Positions 33,122-42,635 of a stretch of DNA of 64,000 bases are shown here, in pieces. Below the pieces are notes generated by a model that ran no database searches, was not told the DNA's origin, and saw nothing but the letters and a program-made list of their open reading frames with translations. Origin of the DNA: G963665405 sp963665405 (GTDB taxonomy: Bacteria; Chloroflexota; Dehalococcoidia; Lucifugimonadales; G963665405); contig CAXXUH010000004.1 in assembly GCA_963665405.2 (NCBI GenBank), positions 496,001 through 560,000 of the forward strand, read 5' to 3'. How positions within the stretch are numbered: position 1 is the first letter of the stretch; each line of letters opens with the position of its first letter. Made by a program: the position numbers and the translations under genes.

Positions 33122-35011
33122 ATGGCCCCATCCAGGGCGGACTACGACGTGGTGGTCACCAGCAACGCTATGGTCCCGATGCGGGACGGGGTGCGTCTGG
33201 CGGCCGACATCTATCGTCCTGCGCGGGGAGACTCGCCGGTTGCCGAGCCCCTGCCGGTGATCCTGGAGCGGACGCCCTACGGCAAGACCGACGCCGAGAG
33301 GGCCGAGCGCTGTCGATACTTCGCCCAACGCGGATACGTCTTCGTTGCACAGGACTGTCGCGGCTGCTACGAGTCGGAGGGAGACCTCTATTTCCTTGCC
33401 CAGGAGCCCAACGACGGCTACGACACGGTCGAGTGGATCGCCGAGCAGCCCTGGTGCAACGGCAGCGTGGGCACGATGGGAACCTCGTACATGGCCTGGA
33501 CTCAGAGCGCGCTCGCCACGCAGAACCCCCCGCACCTGGCGTGCATCTTTCCGAACATGGGCGGGTGGAACGCCTACACGTCGTCGGTGCGGCACGGCGG
33601 CACGCTGGAGCTGCGGTTCATCGCCTGGGCGCTCTGGCACTCTGCCACGAACACCAACGCTGCGCTGAAGCACAGCCCCTACGTGGATTTGGCGCTGGAA
33701 GGGCCCGACTTCCGAGAGTGGCTCACGAGATGGCCGATCAAGCGGGGACAGACCCAGCTCAAGCTCGTTCCCGGCTATGAGAGGTGGGCGTTCGATCTTC
33801 TGGACAAGACCCGCTACGACGACTACTGGAAGCAGCCGGGCTTCGCCATCGAGGAGAACCGCGACCAGCACTCGGACGTTCCGATGCACTTCACCGGCGG
33901 CTGGTACGACTCCTATACACGCGCCACCCTCGAGAGCTACGTCGGCCTTTCCGAGGCGAAGGACAGCTACGTCCGCGTGACGATGGGCCCCTGGACCCAC
34001 GGGACGACAACGCCGGAGCTGTCCTACTCCGGGGACGTGGAGTTCGGTCCGGACGCGGCACTCGATAGCTTCGACGAGCTGCATCAGCACTGGTTCGACC
34101 GGTGGCTGAAAGGGAACGACAACGGCGTGGACCGGGAACCGCCCGTCCGCATCTTCGTCATGGGGGGCGGAGACGGACGTAAGAACGCAGACGGACGCAT
34201 GTTCCACGGCGGCCGGTGGAGGTCGGAGAGAGAATGGCCGCTCGCCCGCACGGTCTACAGCGCCTACTACATCCGCGGCGACGGCACCTTGAGCACCGAG
34301 CCGCCGAACGCGGCGGCGTCCAGCACGACCTACGTCTACGACCCGGAGCGCCCTGTTCCGACCATCGGGGCCAACGTCTCGTCTCTTGCGGTGCTGAGAA
34401 AGCAGCCCTATCCGGTCAAGGACTCGATGCTTCTCCCGACCGCCGCCAGAGTCGAGCAGATCGTGCTGGCCGGTGCATTCGACCAGCGGGAGGGGCCGGA
34501 CTTCTTCGGATGTGAGCCGCCTTTCCTTCCAATCGGCTCCCGCCACGACGTCCTGGTCTTCCAGACCCCACTTCTGGAACACGACGTGGAGGTCACGGGT
34601 CCCATCGAGGTCAAGCTCTGGATATCGTCATCGGCACCGGACACCGACTTCACCGCCAGGCTCATAGACGTTCACCCTCCGAGCGACGACTACCCAGAGG
34701 GGTTCGCGATGAACCTGACCGACAGCATCATGCGGGTCCGGTTCAGGAGCTCCTGGGAGGACCCACAGCTCCTAGAGCCTGGGGAGGTAGCCGAGCTTAC
34801 GATCGTGCCATACCCGACGAGCAACCTGTTCAAAGCCGGTCACCGCATGAGACTGGACATCTCCAGCAGCAACTTCCCCAGGTTCGACCCCAACCCGAAC
34901 ACCGGAGCGGAGCTGCCGTCCGACGGGCGCAAGCAGAGGGCCGAGAACACCGTCCATCACGATGCAGCCCGCCCGTCCCACATTGTGCTGCCGGTAATAC
35001 CCGCAATGTGA
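33122..35011 (+). CDS. CocE/NonD family alpha/beta hydrolase
   Basis: A 629-residue S15-type acyl hydrolase related to cocaine esterase and X-Pro dipeptidyl peptidases. N-terminal alpha/beta-hydrolase domain: VPMRDGVRLAADIYRP, ILERTPYGK, VFVAQDCRGCYESEG, then the nucleophile in GTMGTSYMAW (Ser in GxS; the following GG of typical CocE is Met-Ala). The acid region is near HFTGGWYDSYTR, and MGPWTHGTT carries the catalytic His. The last 200 residues are the jelly-roll domain (LEHDVEVTGPIEVKLWIS). GAGGAG lies upstream of the ATG at 33122. No signal peptide is present. It probably cleaves an ester or amide of environmental origin. The next SDR may act on the product. Confidence 0.9.
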   Translation: MAPSRADYDVVVTSNAMVPMRDGVRLAADIYRPARGDSPVAEPLPVILERTPYGKTDAERAERCRYFAQRGYVFVAQDCRGCYESEGDLYFLAQEPNDGYDTVEWIAEQPWCNGSVGTMGTSYMAWTQSALATQNPPHLACIFPNMGGWNAYTSSVRHGGTLELRFIAWALWHSATNTNAALKHSPYVDLALEGPDFREWLTRWPIKRGQTQLKLVPGYERWAFDLLDKTRYDDYWKQPGFAIEENRDQHSDVPMHFTGGWYDSYTRATLESYVGLSEAKDSYVRVTMGPWTHGTTTPELSYSGDVEFGPDAALDSFDELHQHWFDRWLKGNDNGVDREPPVRIFVMGGGDGRKNADGRMFHGGRWRSEREWPLARTVYSAYYIRGDGTLSTEPPNAAASSTTYVYDPERPVPTIGANVSSLAVLRKQPYPVKDSMLLPTAARVEQIVLAGAFDQREGPDFFGCEPPFLPIGSRHDVLVFQTPLLEHDVEVTGPIEVKLWISSSAPDTDFTARLIDVHPPSDDYPEGFAMNLTDSIMRVRFRSSWEDPQLLEPGEVAELTIVPYPTSNLFKAGHRMRLDISSSNFPRFDPNPNTGAELPSDGRKQRAENTVHHDAARPSHIVLPVIPAM

Positions 35012-35064
35012 CGCCGCCTCTCGCGAGCATCACTCGAAGTCGACTCCAAGAAGGGGGCCATCCA

Positions 35065-35865
35065 ATGGATCTCACCGGTCGTGCCGCACTCGTCACCGGA
35101 GCGGGCGGAGGCATAGGGCGCGGCATCGCCCTGGCCCTTGCCGAGCACGGCGCCGACATCGTCATAGGAGACATTAGACTCAAGGAGGCGGAGACCGTAG
35201 CAGCGGAGGTCGCCGCGATGGGCCGTCGCTCCACGGCGGTCCTGCTCGACGTCACGGACCAGCAGTCGATAGACAACGCCGTCGGCTCGACGATCGAGCA
35301 TCTGGGCAGGATCGACATTCTCGTAAACAACGCTGGCGTCTTCGCCGCACCGGGCTGGGCCGACCGGCCCAGGGCCAACGCGGATGACTGGGACTGGACC
35401 CATCGGGTCAACCTCAAGGGCGTGGCGATGATGACGGACGCCGTCGCACCCCACATGATCGAGAGGGGCGACGGCAAGATCGTCAACATCGCTTCTACCG
35501 GTGGCCGGCAGGGGAACCCCGTGAATCCCGCCTATATGGCTTCCAAGGCCGCCGTTATCTCTCTCACTCAGTCAAGCGCCCTGGAGCTCGCTCCTCACAA
35601 CATCAACGTCAACGCGGTCTGCCCGGGATTCGTCTGGACCGGTATGGTCGAGTCGATCGAGGTCCACAACAGCAAGACGATGCCGGAGATGAAAGGACTG
35701 TCGGTCCGCGAGATCTACGACAAACTCGTCGACCGGACGATCCCGCTGAAGAGGGACCAGACTCCGGAGGACATCGGACGCCTCGCGGCCTTTCTCGCCT
35801 CCGACTACGCCAGGAACATCACCGGCCAGTCCATCAACGTCTGCGGCGGGGTACGCCTGAACTGA
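35065..35865 (+). CDS. Short-chain dehydrogenase/reductase
   Basis: A 266-residue classical SDR with TGAGGGIG (cofactor), an acidic residue after strand 2 (IVIGDIRL, suggesting NAD), NNAG, the catalytic Ser in NIASTGG, YMASK (Tyr/Lys) and a C-terminal INVCGGVRLN. The insertion SIEVHNSKTMPEMKGLSVRE before the last helices is the substrate loop. The start at 35065 is chosen because it matches the family N-terminus and has AAGGGGG upstream. It follows the CocE hydrolase by 53 bases in the same direction, so the two are probably one operon. Confidence 0.9.
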   Translation: MDLTGRAALVTGAGGGIGRGIALALAEHGADIVIGDIRLKEAETVAAEVAAMGRRSTAVLLDVTDQQSIDNAVGSTIEHLGRIDILVNNAGVFAAPGWADRPRANADDWDWTHRVNLKGVAMMTDAVAPHMIERGDGKIVNIASTGGRQGNPVNPAYMASKAAVISLTQSSALELAPHNINVNAVCPGFVWTGMVESIEVHNSKTMPEMKGLSVREIYDKLVDRTIPLKRDQTPEDIGRLAAFLASDYARNITGQSINVCGGVRLN

Positions 35866-35928
35866 CCCCGCACTCGTCCCTGCGACGAATGTGCAGAACG
35901 CCGTCACCGGGACCCGGCTCTCCAGGCG

Positions 35929-36300
35929 AGCTGGAAGAGTGACCACCGGGAAGGGGTGTGCAGAGGGGCGGAGCCCCTCGCCGGGAGCTGATGTTCCTGC
36001 TGCATCCGGCCCCTCCGCGGGCGCGCTGGAGGGGCTACGACCTCAGGGGTGTGCAGAGGGGCGAAGCCGCTCGCCGGGAGTCCGAGGCTCGCGCCACGTC
36101 CAGCCCCTCCGCAGGCGCGCTGGAGGGGCTACCACCGCGGGGGTATGCAGAGGAGCATAGCCCCGCGCCGGGAGTCTGGTGCGCTGGAGGGGTGACCACC
36201 GGGGAGGGGTGTGCAGAGGGGCGGAGCCCCTCGCCGGGAGTCTGAGGGTGTCCCTCAGATTTCTTATCCCCCCCCCACCTCGAAAGGGGTGGGTAGTCGA
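35929..36300. repeat. Tandem array of four hairpin modules, last one a family A element
   Basis: Units begin near 35953, 36046, 36139 and 36206 (spacing 93, 93, 67). Each has ggggtgtgcagagg-type sequence, a hairpin like GGGGCGGAGCCCC and ccgggag. Two spacers repeat cgcgctggaggggctac. Only the last unit continues into CTGAGGGTGTCCCTCAG and a third hairpin CCCCACCT/AGGGGTGGG. The first stem varies between units. Confidence 0.75.
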
Positions 36301-36319
36301 GGGATTCCAGGAGGCTTTA

Positions 36320-36835
36320 ATGAACCGACCGGACAACGCAGCTCCCATCGATCAGGTCTTCCAGGTCTGTGCCGTCGTCAACGACCTGCGCCGGGCGATG
36401 GAGCAGTACTGGACAGTCCTCGGTATCGGCCCCTGGCGGATCTACACGTTCCAGCCACCGGCACTCACGGACATGAGGATCGGAGGGGAGCCCAAACCCT
36501 TCTCCATGAAGATCGCACTCACCGAGATCGGTCAGGTTCAGTGGGAGCTGGTCGAGCCGCTCGACGGCCCGAGCATCTACAAGGACTTCCTCCGCGAGAA
36601 GGGCGAGGGCGTGCACCATGTCCAGTTCGTGGGAGGGACCTTCGACGGCTGCATGGCAGCCTTCGGCAGCCAGGGGATCCAGACCCTGATGACCGGCACC
36701 TTCCACGGAAGGACGTTCGCCTACCTGGACACTGAGCCTCAGCTCGGCGTTATCGCGGAGGTGGTCAGGAAGCCCTCGGACAGGCCATTGCCTGCACCCG
36801 AGGAGGTGTGGCCGGCCCCGATGGCTCCGGGCTAG
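36320..36835 (+). CDS. VOC superfamily (glyoxalase/dioxygenase-like) protein
   Basis: A 171-residue vicinal-oxygen-chelate protein. It starts with IDQVFQVCAVVNDLRRAMEQY, typical of VOC proteins of the methylmalonyl-CoA epimerase/lactoylglutathione-lyase group, has QVQWELVEPLDGPSIYKDFL and then the second half EGVHHVQFVGGTFDGCMAAF, and ends YLDTEPQLGVIAEVV with the last metal Glu. Expected metal ligands are His/Gln/Glu. AGGAGG lies six bases before the ATG at 36320. The gene directly follows the repeat array, so its transcript probably starts within or before the array. Substrate unknown. Confidence 0.85.
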   Translation: MNRPDNAAPIDQVFQVCAVVNDLRRAMEQYWTVLGIGPWRIYTFQPPALTDMRIGGEPKPFSMKIALTEIGQVQWELVEPLDGPSIYKDFLREKGEGVHHVQFVGGTFDGCMAAFGSQGIQTLMTGTFHGRTFAYLDTEPQLGVIAEVVRKPSDRPLPAPEEVWPAPMAPG

Positions 36836-36881
36836 CTGAACCTGGCCTGCCGGCGAGCTGCCTTGCCGATCGTCGGAGCCG

Positions 36882-39228
36882 CTAAGGGACGTTGAAGTCT
36901 ATCTGGAGCATGGGCTGCTCCGAAGGGGTGGTGCCGTCATCCCGGGTCCGGAATTTGGTCACATACATGGTGGCGGAGCCTTCTGCGGAGTCGCTGACGC
37001 GCCAGCCATTGTTCGGGGTGCCGTCTACCCACGACTGGACGTCGGAGGTCACGGTCCAGGTCATGCACCCCGGTGAGGCCGGAGTATCGGCCGTGTCGGT
37101 AACAGCGCCGGCCACGGTCGGCTGGCTGTTCCATGTGATGGTTCCTTCCGCTTGCTGTCACCAAGTGCGCGTTGTAGGTTCTCGTGACGCCGGGAACCTG
37201 CGTCGCACACAGGGTCAAAGTGGCGGAGTTGACGGTAGAACCCACCGGTATCGACGAGACGTCGAACTTCACGAACGACCGGTGGTTGCGGTTGTTCCTA
37301 TTGGACCGGACGTCCATCGTGATCGCGTTCCCGTAGTTGTTGTTAGCCCTGTTCTCCCTCACGTAGGCGTCTTCGACCGCTACCAATATTGAGTATGGAA
37401 CCGCGCTGTCCTCGTTGGAGCTCCCGCTTTCCTGCCCACCGGTGTTCTCGGCTGTCACAACGTAGTAATAGGCGACGCCGCCGGTGAGTCCTGCGTCGGT
37501 GTAGACGCTGGTGGCGACGAGAGCCCCGTTGACCTTGCTGTACGGCCCGCCCTGCGTCGCGCTTCTGTAGACGTTGTAGCCTGCCAGGTCCGGCTCGGTG
37601 TTGTCGTTCCAGTCCAGACTCACCGATGAGTCCCAGGCGGTAGCTACGAGACCGGTTGGCGGGCTCGGCGGCAGAACGTCGGGCGTGGCGCTGACTTCAC
37701 TGGAGTATCCGCTCTCGTTGGCACCGGTGTCCTCCGCGGTCACCACATAGTAGTAGGTGACGCCGTTGGCGAGCCCGGTGTCGGTGTAATCACTGGTCGG
37801 CAGCAGTGCCCCGTTGATCTTCGTGTAGGGGCCGGCCTGGGTAGTGCTGCGATAGACGTTGTAGCCTGCCAGGTCCGGCTCGGTATTGCCGTCCCAGTTC
37901 AGCGCCACCTGGGTGCTCGCGGGGGTCGCCGACAGACCGGTCGGTGGCGCCGGCGGAGCGTCCACCGGCGTAGCGCTGGCCTCGTTGGAGTAGCCGCTCT
38001 CCTGGGCGCCGGCGTTCTCGGCCGTGACCACGTAGTAGTAGGTGGTTCCGTTGGTCAGTCCCGAGTCGGTGTAGTCGCTCGTGGCCAGCAACGAGCCGTT
38101 TACCTTGGTGTACGGGCCTCCCTGGGTGATGCTCCGATAGACGTTGTACCCGGCCAGATCAGGCTCAACGTTGTCGTCCCAGTCCAGCGCCACCTGCTGA
38201 AATCCAGCGGTCGGGACAAGATTGGTGGGCGGGGACGGCGGTAGGGCTTGAGGCGTGGCCCCATCCTCGTTCGAGTTGGTGCCTTCATTCGTGCAATTAT
38301 CGAGAGCCGTCACCACATAGTAGTAGGTGGTGCCGTTGGTAAGGCCCGTGTCAACGTAGTCGCTGGTGACTGCCAGGGCGCTGTTCACCTGTGCGTAGGG
38401 GCCACCCTGGGAAGTGCTGCGATAGACGTTGTAGCCGGCTAGATCGAGCTCTGCGTTGTCACTCCAGTCCAGGCCCACCTGGGAATCGCCGGCTGTAGCT
38501 ATCAGGCCGGACGGCGCTCCGGGGGCGGTTGCGTCCAGGCAAGGCCTGAACACCACGAAAAGCGACGGACGATCGGCCGGCACCGCGGTGTATTCCCTGG
38601 AGCGAAAGGTCGAGTTGTAGTTCGTGGCGGAGTTTTCCACCAGATCGTTTATGCGGAAACCGTTGTTAGCGGCGCCGGCAACCCAGGCCTGGATATCGGA
38701 CGCCACAGACCAGGTCATGCAAGCGGGAGAGGCGGGCGTAGTTGCGGTGTTGGTCGCCGTGCCCACGACGCCGGGCTGGTTGCTCCAGGTAATGGTGCCC
38801 TCCACCCAGGGTTCCGTCACCCGGAAGACCTCGTAGGTCCTGGTTGCCCCGGGGACCACGGATGCGCAGAGGGTTATCTCGGCCTTGAGGACCTCGTCGC
38901 CCGGAGCGATGCTGGAGACATCGAACCGCGCAAAGGTCCTGAAGTTGGCGGGCTGGGAGTTGGACTGTACCTGAAGAGTCTGTAAATTACCGTGGTTTTG
39001 GGACGGACTGTTCTCCTTGACGAACGAGTCGGCCGCAGGGATCAGGGTGTCCCAGTAGGCCGTCGAGAAGGAGTTGCCTTCGGCCGGCTGAGCTTCGGTA
39101 AGCAGTGCATTCGTACCCGTGATGGGAACGTTCGACAGAGTCAGGGTTATGGTGGTGAGAACGAACAGGGCCCCCAGAATGAGTCCCCGGGGGAGCCTCG
39201 TCCGCGTCGCTTGGCCACGGTACCTCAT
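36882..39228 (-). pseudogene. Exported DNRLRE/fibronectin type III repeat protein, frameshifted
   Basis: About 780 residues. After a signal peptide (LILGALFVLTTITLTL) the sequence has AEGNSFSTAYWDT, then a DNRLRE domain (about 55-220; FVKENSPSQNHGNLQTLQVQ ... TITWSNQPGV), four FN3 repeats of about 95 residues (each with AGYNVYRSTTQGGPY-like and GTTYYYVVTA blocks), and a second DNRLRE domain. In the last domain the frame breaks near 37150: the expected AEGTITWNSQP and the end ADTPASPGCMTWTV through 36882 are in another frame. The FN3 repeats are very similar to each other. It is a surface adhesin or fibre-associated protein in an operon with the SipW-like peptidase and TasA-like protein. Either a recent mutation or a sequence error. 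Confidence 0.82.
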
Positions 39229-39239
39229 GACGGCGGACT

Positions 39240-39838
39240 TCAGACTGCCCTCACGTGCGCTTCCCCTGCCGGGGTTGGCTTCCTAGGGCGCGGCAGCCCC
39301 TTGAACTCGCTTGCCATCAAGATGAGCAGAGGTGTGCCGATGACGAGGAGCTTGCCGAGGGCCGTGGCGGAGAAAAGAGAAGACGGCCAAGCTTGGGAAG
39401 AGTCACAACGACCCTCCCGTACACCGCCCCCGTGGGTGTGAGGTTGGGATCGGGTGTGTTGTTGAAATCGCCTTTGGTCTGGAAAAAGGTCGTTCCATCG
39501 ATCTCCGAGATGGCTATGATCCGGTGGGTGGTCATGCCCTCGCCGCCGACGCTGCCGTAGGTAATCACGTCCCCGACCCGGAGGGAGTCGACGGGCGTGG
39601 TCCTGATTATCGTGGCGTCTCCCGCCCGGATCGCAGGCTCCATGCTGCCGCTGGTTACGACCATCGTCTTGAGGCCAAGTACGGCGGGGATCGTCGTCGT
39701 TCCGAACACCAGGGCGGCGGTGATCACCGTCGAGATCAGCAAAGCCCGGAGCAGTATCTTCCCCACCGTCTTCAGGGACCGGGGGAAGCCCATCCGGATG
39801 CCAGTTCTTGTGGGCAGTCCGCTCAGTTTCGTTACCAT
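39240..39838 (-). pseudogene. sipW: SipW-like signal peptidase I, frameshifted near the C-terminus
   Basis: About 199 residues when joined. A membrane helix (ILLRALLISTVITAALVFG) is followed by VVTSGSMEPAIRAGDATII with the catalytic Ser, and GEGMTTHRIIAI, where His replaces the Lys of ordinary bacterial type I peptidases. That Ser-His form defines the archaeal/ER-like SipW group that matures TasA and camelysin proteins. The C-terminal frame (LGKLLVIGTPLLILMASEFK) is shifted at about 39385 in a T-run (CTTTTCTCC), consistent with one lost base. Its partner substrate, the TasA-like gene, lies directly upstream, and the FN3 protein starts 11 bases downstream. Confidence 0.82.
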
Positions 39839-39860
39839 GGTTGATCTCGCATACTGAGAT

Positions 39861-39893
39861 GACCCTGGGCGGGCATGCTTCCCGCCCAGGGTC
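39861..39893 (-). promoter_or_regulatory. Perfect 13-bp hairpin between the tasA-like and sipW-like genes
   Basis: Arms GACCCTGGGCGGG (39861-39873) and CCCGCCCAGGGTC (39881-39893) with a 7-base loop. No T-run follows on the minus strand. The position suggests a partial terminator or RNA-stabilising stem that raises expression of the fibre subunit over the peptidase. Confidence 0.6.
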
Positions 39894-39916
39894 ATCGTCC
39901 GGCGGCTTGTCGGCCG

Positions 39917-40272
39917 TTAGTTGTTGGCCGTCTGCTCGCCGATGAAGTTGAAGCTGGCGGTGGTGGAAAGGCTCTGAAATGCATTGCTCGTGCTCAAAGG
40001 CAGGGACACGTTGATGCACAGGATCTCGTTGGCGGAGGCGTTCAGAGTGCGGTCGCCCGCCTGCGCCCCCTGGGTCGGGTCGCCTACCAGATTGCTTCCA
40101 GCCGTGCTGCCCAGGTCGCCAGGACCGTACAGCACCGTGCCGTCGACACCGAACCCGGAGTTGTCGCAGGTGGTCACGCCGACCTTGATGGTAGCGTCCA
40201 GTTGCGCCGCGAGGACGTCCTCGGTGGAGGTGGCCTGGATCGCGTAGCGCAGCTGGAGGGACCCTGCGTTAG
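39917..40272 (-). pseudogene. TasA/camelysin-like protein, C-terminal part (separated by IS1380)
   Basis: Encodes the last 118 residues of a TasA/CalY-type fibre protein: AGSLQLRYAIQATSTEDVLA, TIKVGVTTCDNSGFG, then NEILCINVSLPLS and TTASFNFIGEQT, matching the beta-sandwich end of the family. The real coding part starts at the target duplication GTTAG (40268-40272); sequence read further upstream belongs to the IS. Removing the IS and one duplication joins this to the fragment at 41984-42256 in frame (VSN-AGSLQ), giving 207 residues. Two Cys in this half could form a disulfide. Confidence 0.82.
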
Positions 40273-41983
40273 CCCGAATCCACCGAAGGTATGACGTTGC
40301 AGCAGCAGAATGGGTGATGAGGGGCAAAGGGAGGCGATGGTCCGGGCACGATTCGGGTAAATGGGGCCGGTGTCTGTCTTCAGCCGCCGCGGGGAGACCT
40401 TGTGACCGTCTGGGGACGTTGGGTAGGGCGAGATGGCGGGGAGAGGACGCGGCGAGAGGTGCTCGCGGACCGGACTGGCGCGAGTTTGCGGGGACGTTCG
40501 GTTGGGCGGATGGCGGGTCAGTTGCGGACGGGCGCCGTCAGGCTGGGAGTGGAATCGCTCGCAGCCGTGCCAGGGCGCGACTGAACTGGGTTTCCCAAGG
40601 CCAGCGCTGTGGCAGATGCAGGGTGAGGCGGCGTGCCGAGCGGGTGAGCCGTCCGGCCAGGGAGAAGAACCGTCGCCGAAGGGTCTTGGTGGTCGCGATC
40701 TGCTCGCCCAGACCGATCCGCGCCGTCCAGCGGGCCAGGTTGTGGGCCATCACCTGTACCGCCAGCCAAGCGCCGTTGGCGGCGAAGCGGCCGGACGGCA
40801 TGTGGTTCAGACCGACGCCGTACTTGAGGTCTCGAATGGCGTTCTCGATCTCGGCGTGGCGGCGGTGGTCGGCCTCCAGTTCCAGGGTCTCTCCGTCCCG
40901 GTCGGTGATGAAGCCGTGATAGCTGTAGGTGGCGAAGAGGGCCAGTTGGGAACCGGGCGTGGGCTTCACCCGCCGGACGATGAGCCGCACCGGTGCGGCG
41001 CCGGGCTCAGTCCGGAAGGGGGTGTAGGTGGTCTGCGCCACATCGGCGGCGCCGTCCATCCAGTAGGGGACCGGCGTCCAGTCTGCATCGGGAATCGCCT
41101 CGATCAGGTTCCGCAGGCTTTTGTGCTGGCGGATGGTGATGGAGAAGCGGACATCCATCTCACGACAGGCGGCGACGAGAGCGTGGGCGTAGAAGCCGCT
41201 GTCGGCCCGCGCCGTAAGTTGCCCGCTGGCCCCGGCACGGCGAACCCGGCTCACCGTTTCACGCAGGAAGTGGGCGGCGCCCCGAGCGGTGTTGGCGCGG
41301 CCCTCGCGCAGCCGGGACATCAGCACGTCGCCGGTGCCGGCGGCGACGGCCAACAGGGGGTGATAGCCCCGCTTGCCGGATAGCCGTGGTGGCGCGCTCC
41401 CTCCTTGGCCAGTCCATAGGTCTCGCAGATGGTCGAGTCCAGGTCGATGGTCAGGGGCGAGTCGCCGGGTCCGGCCCCAGCGGCCCAGGCCCGGGCCAAC
41501 AACTGGCGGCTCACGCGGTCGAGTTGACGGACATGCCCCCACCGGAAGCTGCGCAGGAAGGTCCCCAGGGTGGATGGCGCCTTGACCACGCAGCCTAGAA
41601 CACCGACCGTCCCACCAGCGCGCAGCGCATCGGCGTCGTCGATGCAGTCGCCGCCAGCCAGCGCGGAAGCGACCAGCGTCAGCATCTTGTCCCCCGTGTT
41701 CGCCCGTCCCGGCGCGCCGCCGAGGTCAAGGTGATGGTCGACGAGTTCTCGCAGGCCCAGGTGCCGGGCGAGGGTGGCCGGCACGAGCAGGCCGGCATTG
41801 GCCACCAGGCGATGGTCGTCAAAGAGGATGCGGATACGGTCGGGTTTGTTCTGTGGCAGCATCTATTGGGTGCTCCTTGTTTCCGCGCGGGTTTCTGTTC
41901 CAAACCCATTATCCCAGATTCAGAGGAGCACCCTCTAGCTTCTTCATGGGCTGTCCCCAAGGCCGTCATTCGGTGGATTCGGG
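40273..41983 (-). mobile_element. IS1380-family insertion sequence
   Basis: 1711 bp with terminal inverted repeats CCCGAATCCACCGAA (left) and TTCGGTGGATTCGGG (right), flanked by the 5-bp direct duplication GTTAG at 40268-40272 and 41984-41988. It contains one transposase split by a frameshift. The clean duplication shows it inserted as a unit in the TasA-like gene. Confidence 0.92.
40538..41862 (-). pseudogene. IS1380-family transposase, frameshifted
   Basis: About 440 residues if joined. N-terminal frame (from 41862): FDDHRLVANAGLLVPATLARHLGLRELVD and LTIDLDSTICETYGLAKEGA, with the first catalytic Asp region. The C-terminal frame continues GKRGYHPLLAVAAGTGDVLM, LTARADSGFYAHAL (second Asp) and HRRHAEIENAIRDLKYGVGLNHMP, containing the conserved Glu region, and ends at 40538. 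The frames meet near 41385 (CTATCCGG), where one base appears to be missing. IS1380 transposases use a DDE site. The element is likely immobile unless the shift is a sequence error. Confidence 0.88.
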
Positions 41984-42256
41984 GTTAGACACCGTAATGG
42001 GGTTGGTAACCTGATCGCCGGGCGCCATGTCCGTCACGGTTACCACAGCGCTCGTGGGCGATGTAGAGATGTCCACGCTCCCTGTGCTGAAGACGTTCCC
42101 GCCCACGGATTGGGTATCGGTGAAGATGGCTCCCGTCGCGGCCGTCACCGTGGTCGCCACGGCTGTTCCGAATATTAGGCCGGTGATGAGGAGCCGTCCG
42201 ATACCACCATTGGCCAATGACTTGAGGGGTCCGAATATGCGAAGCAAACCGTGCAT
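41984..42256 (-). pseudogene. TasA/camelysin-like protein, N-terminal part (separated by IS1380)
   Basis: The N-terminal 89 residues: a signal peptide (LLITGLIFGTAVATTVTAATG), then AIFTDTQSVGGNVFSTGSVD, the typical mature start of TasA/CalY proteins cleaved by SipW, and TVTDMAPGDQVTNPITVSN. The coding part ends at the IS edge; the following PESTE residues come from the inverted repeat. AAGGA precedes the ATG at 42256. This gene heads the operon tasA-like, sipW-like, FN3 protein. TasA proteins form amyloid-like surface fibres in biofilms; here the subunit is disrupted, and the IS may also be polar on the downstream genes. Confidence 0.88.
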
Positions 42257-42635
42257 GTCTCAATCCTTCTCGTTTTTTCGCAGCGCGCCGACACTCCCGT
42301 TTCAGGAGCACGGTCACAACTTAGCCCGCGATGGTACTCTCCGAAGTGAAATTGGTAATCATTGTGCCGAGCAGCGTTAAAGAACCGGCAAAGGTGTGGC
42401 AACACGGCCCGATACTGTACAAACCTACAGCAGAACTGTGCGAAAGTTATTCAACTTTGGTCATGTCGTGCCTGGTACCTAAGTATCAGATCGTCCTGGA
42501 GGGGGTGGCCGCAGGCGTGGAAGGCAGGTAAAGAGGGCGTGGCCGCGGGCCGTGGAGGGCATGTAACGGGTCCGTCGTCGCAGGGGACTACGACGTAATA
42601 GGCGAAGGGACTCTTGTGTTCAGCCCGGACAGGGC
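42257..42635. other. Intergenic region upstream of the tasA-like operon
   Basis: About 380 bases, AT-richer near 42330-42480. It should hold the fibre operon promoter, but no clear -35/-10 pair could be chosen. Confidence 0.4.

Noticed and set aside
33116..34582. 488-residue frame antisense to the CocE hydrolase
   Set aside because: It lies fully inside a clear hydrolase gene, is Arg/Val/Gly-rich and has no recognisable domain.
35929..36300. Possible CRISPR array
   Set aside because: The repeats are themselves hairpin modules with variable stems, the spacing is unequal (93, 93, 67), part of the spacers is repeated, and no cas gene is near.
40538..41542. Two independent transposase genes in the IS1380 element
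   Set aside because: The two frames are the halves of one transposase separated by a frameshift near 41385, within a single pair of inverted repeats.
39917..42256. Two separate small genes on either side of IS1380
   Set aside because: The left part lacks a start and signal peptide and the right part ends inside the inverted repeat; joined, they give one in-frame TasA-like protein.
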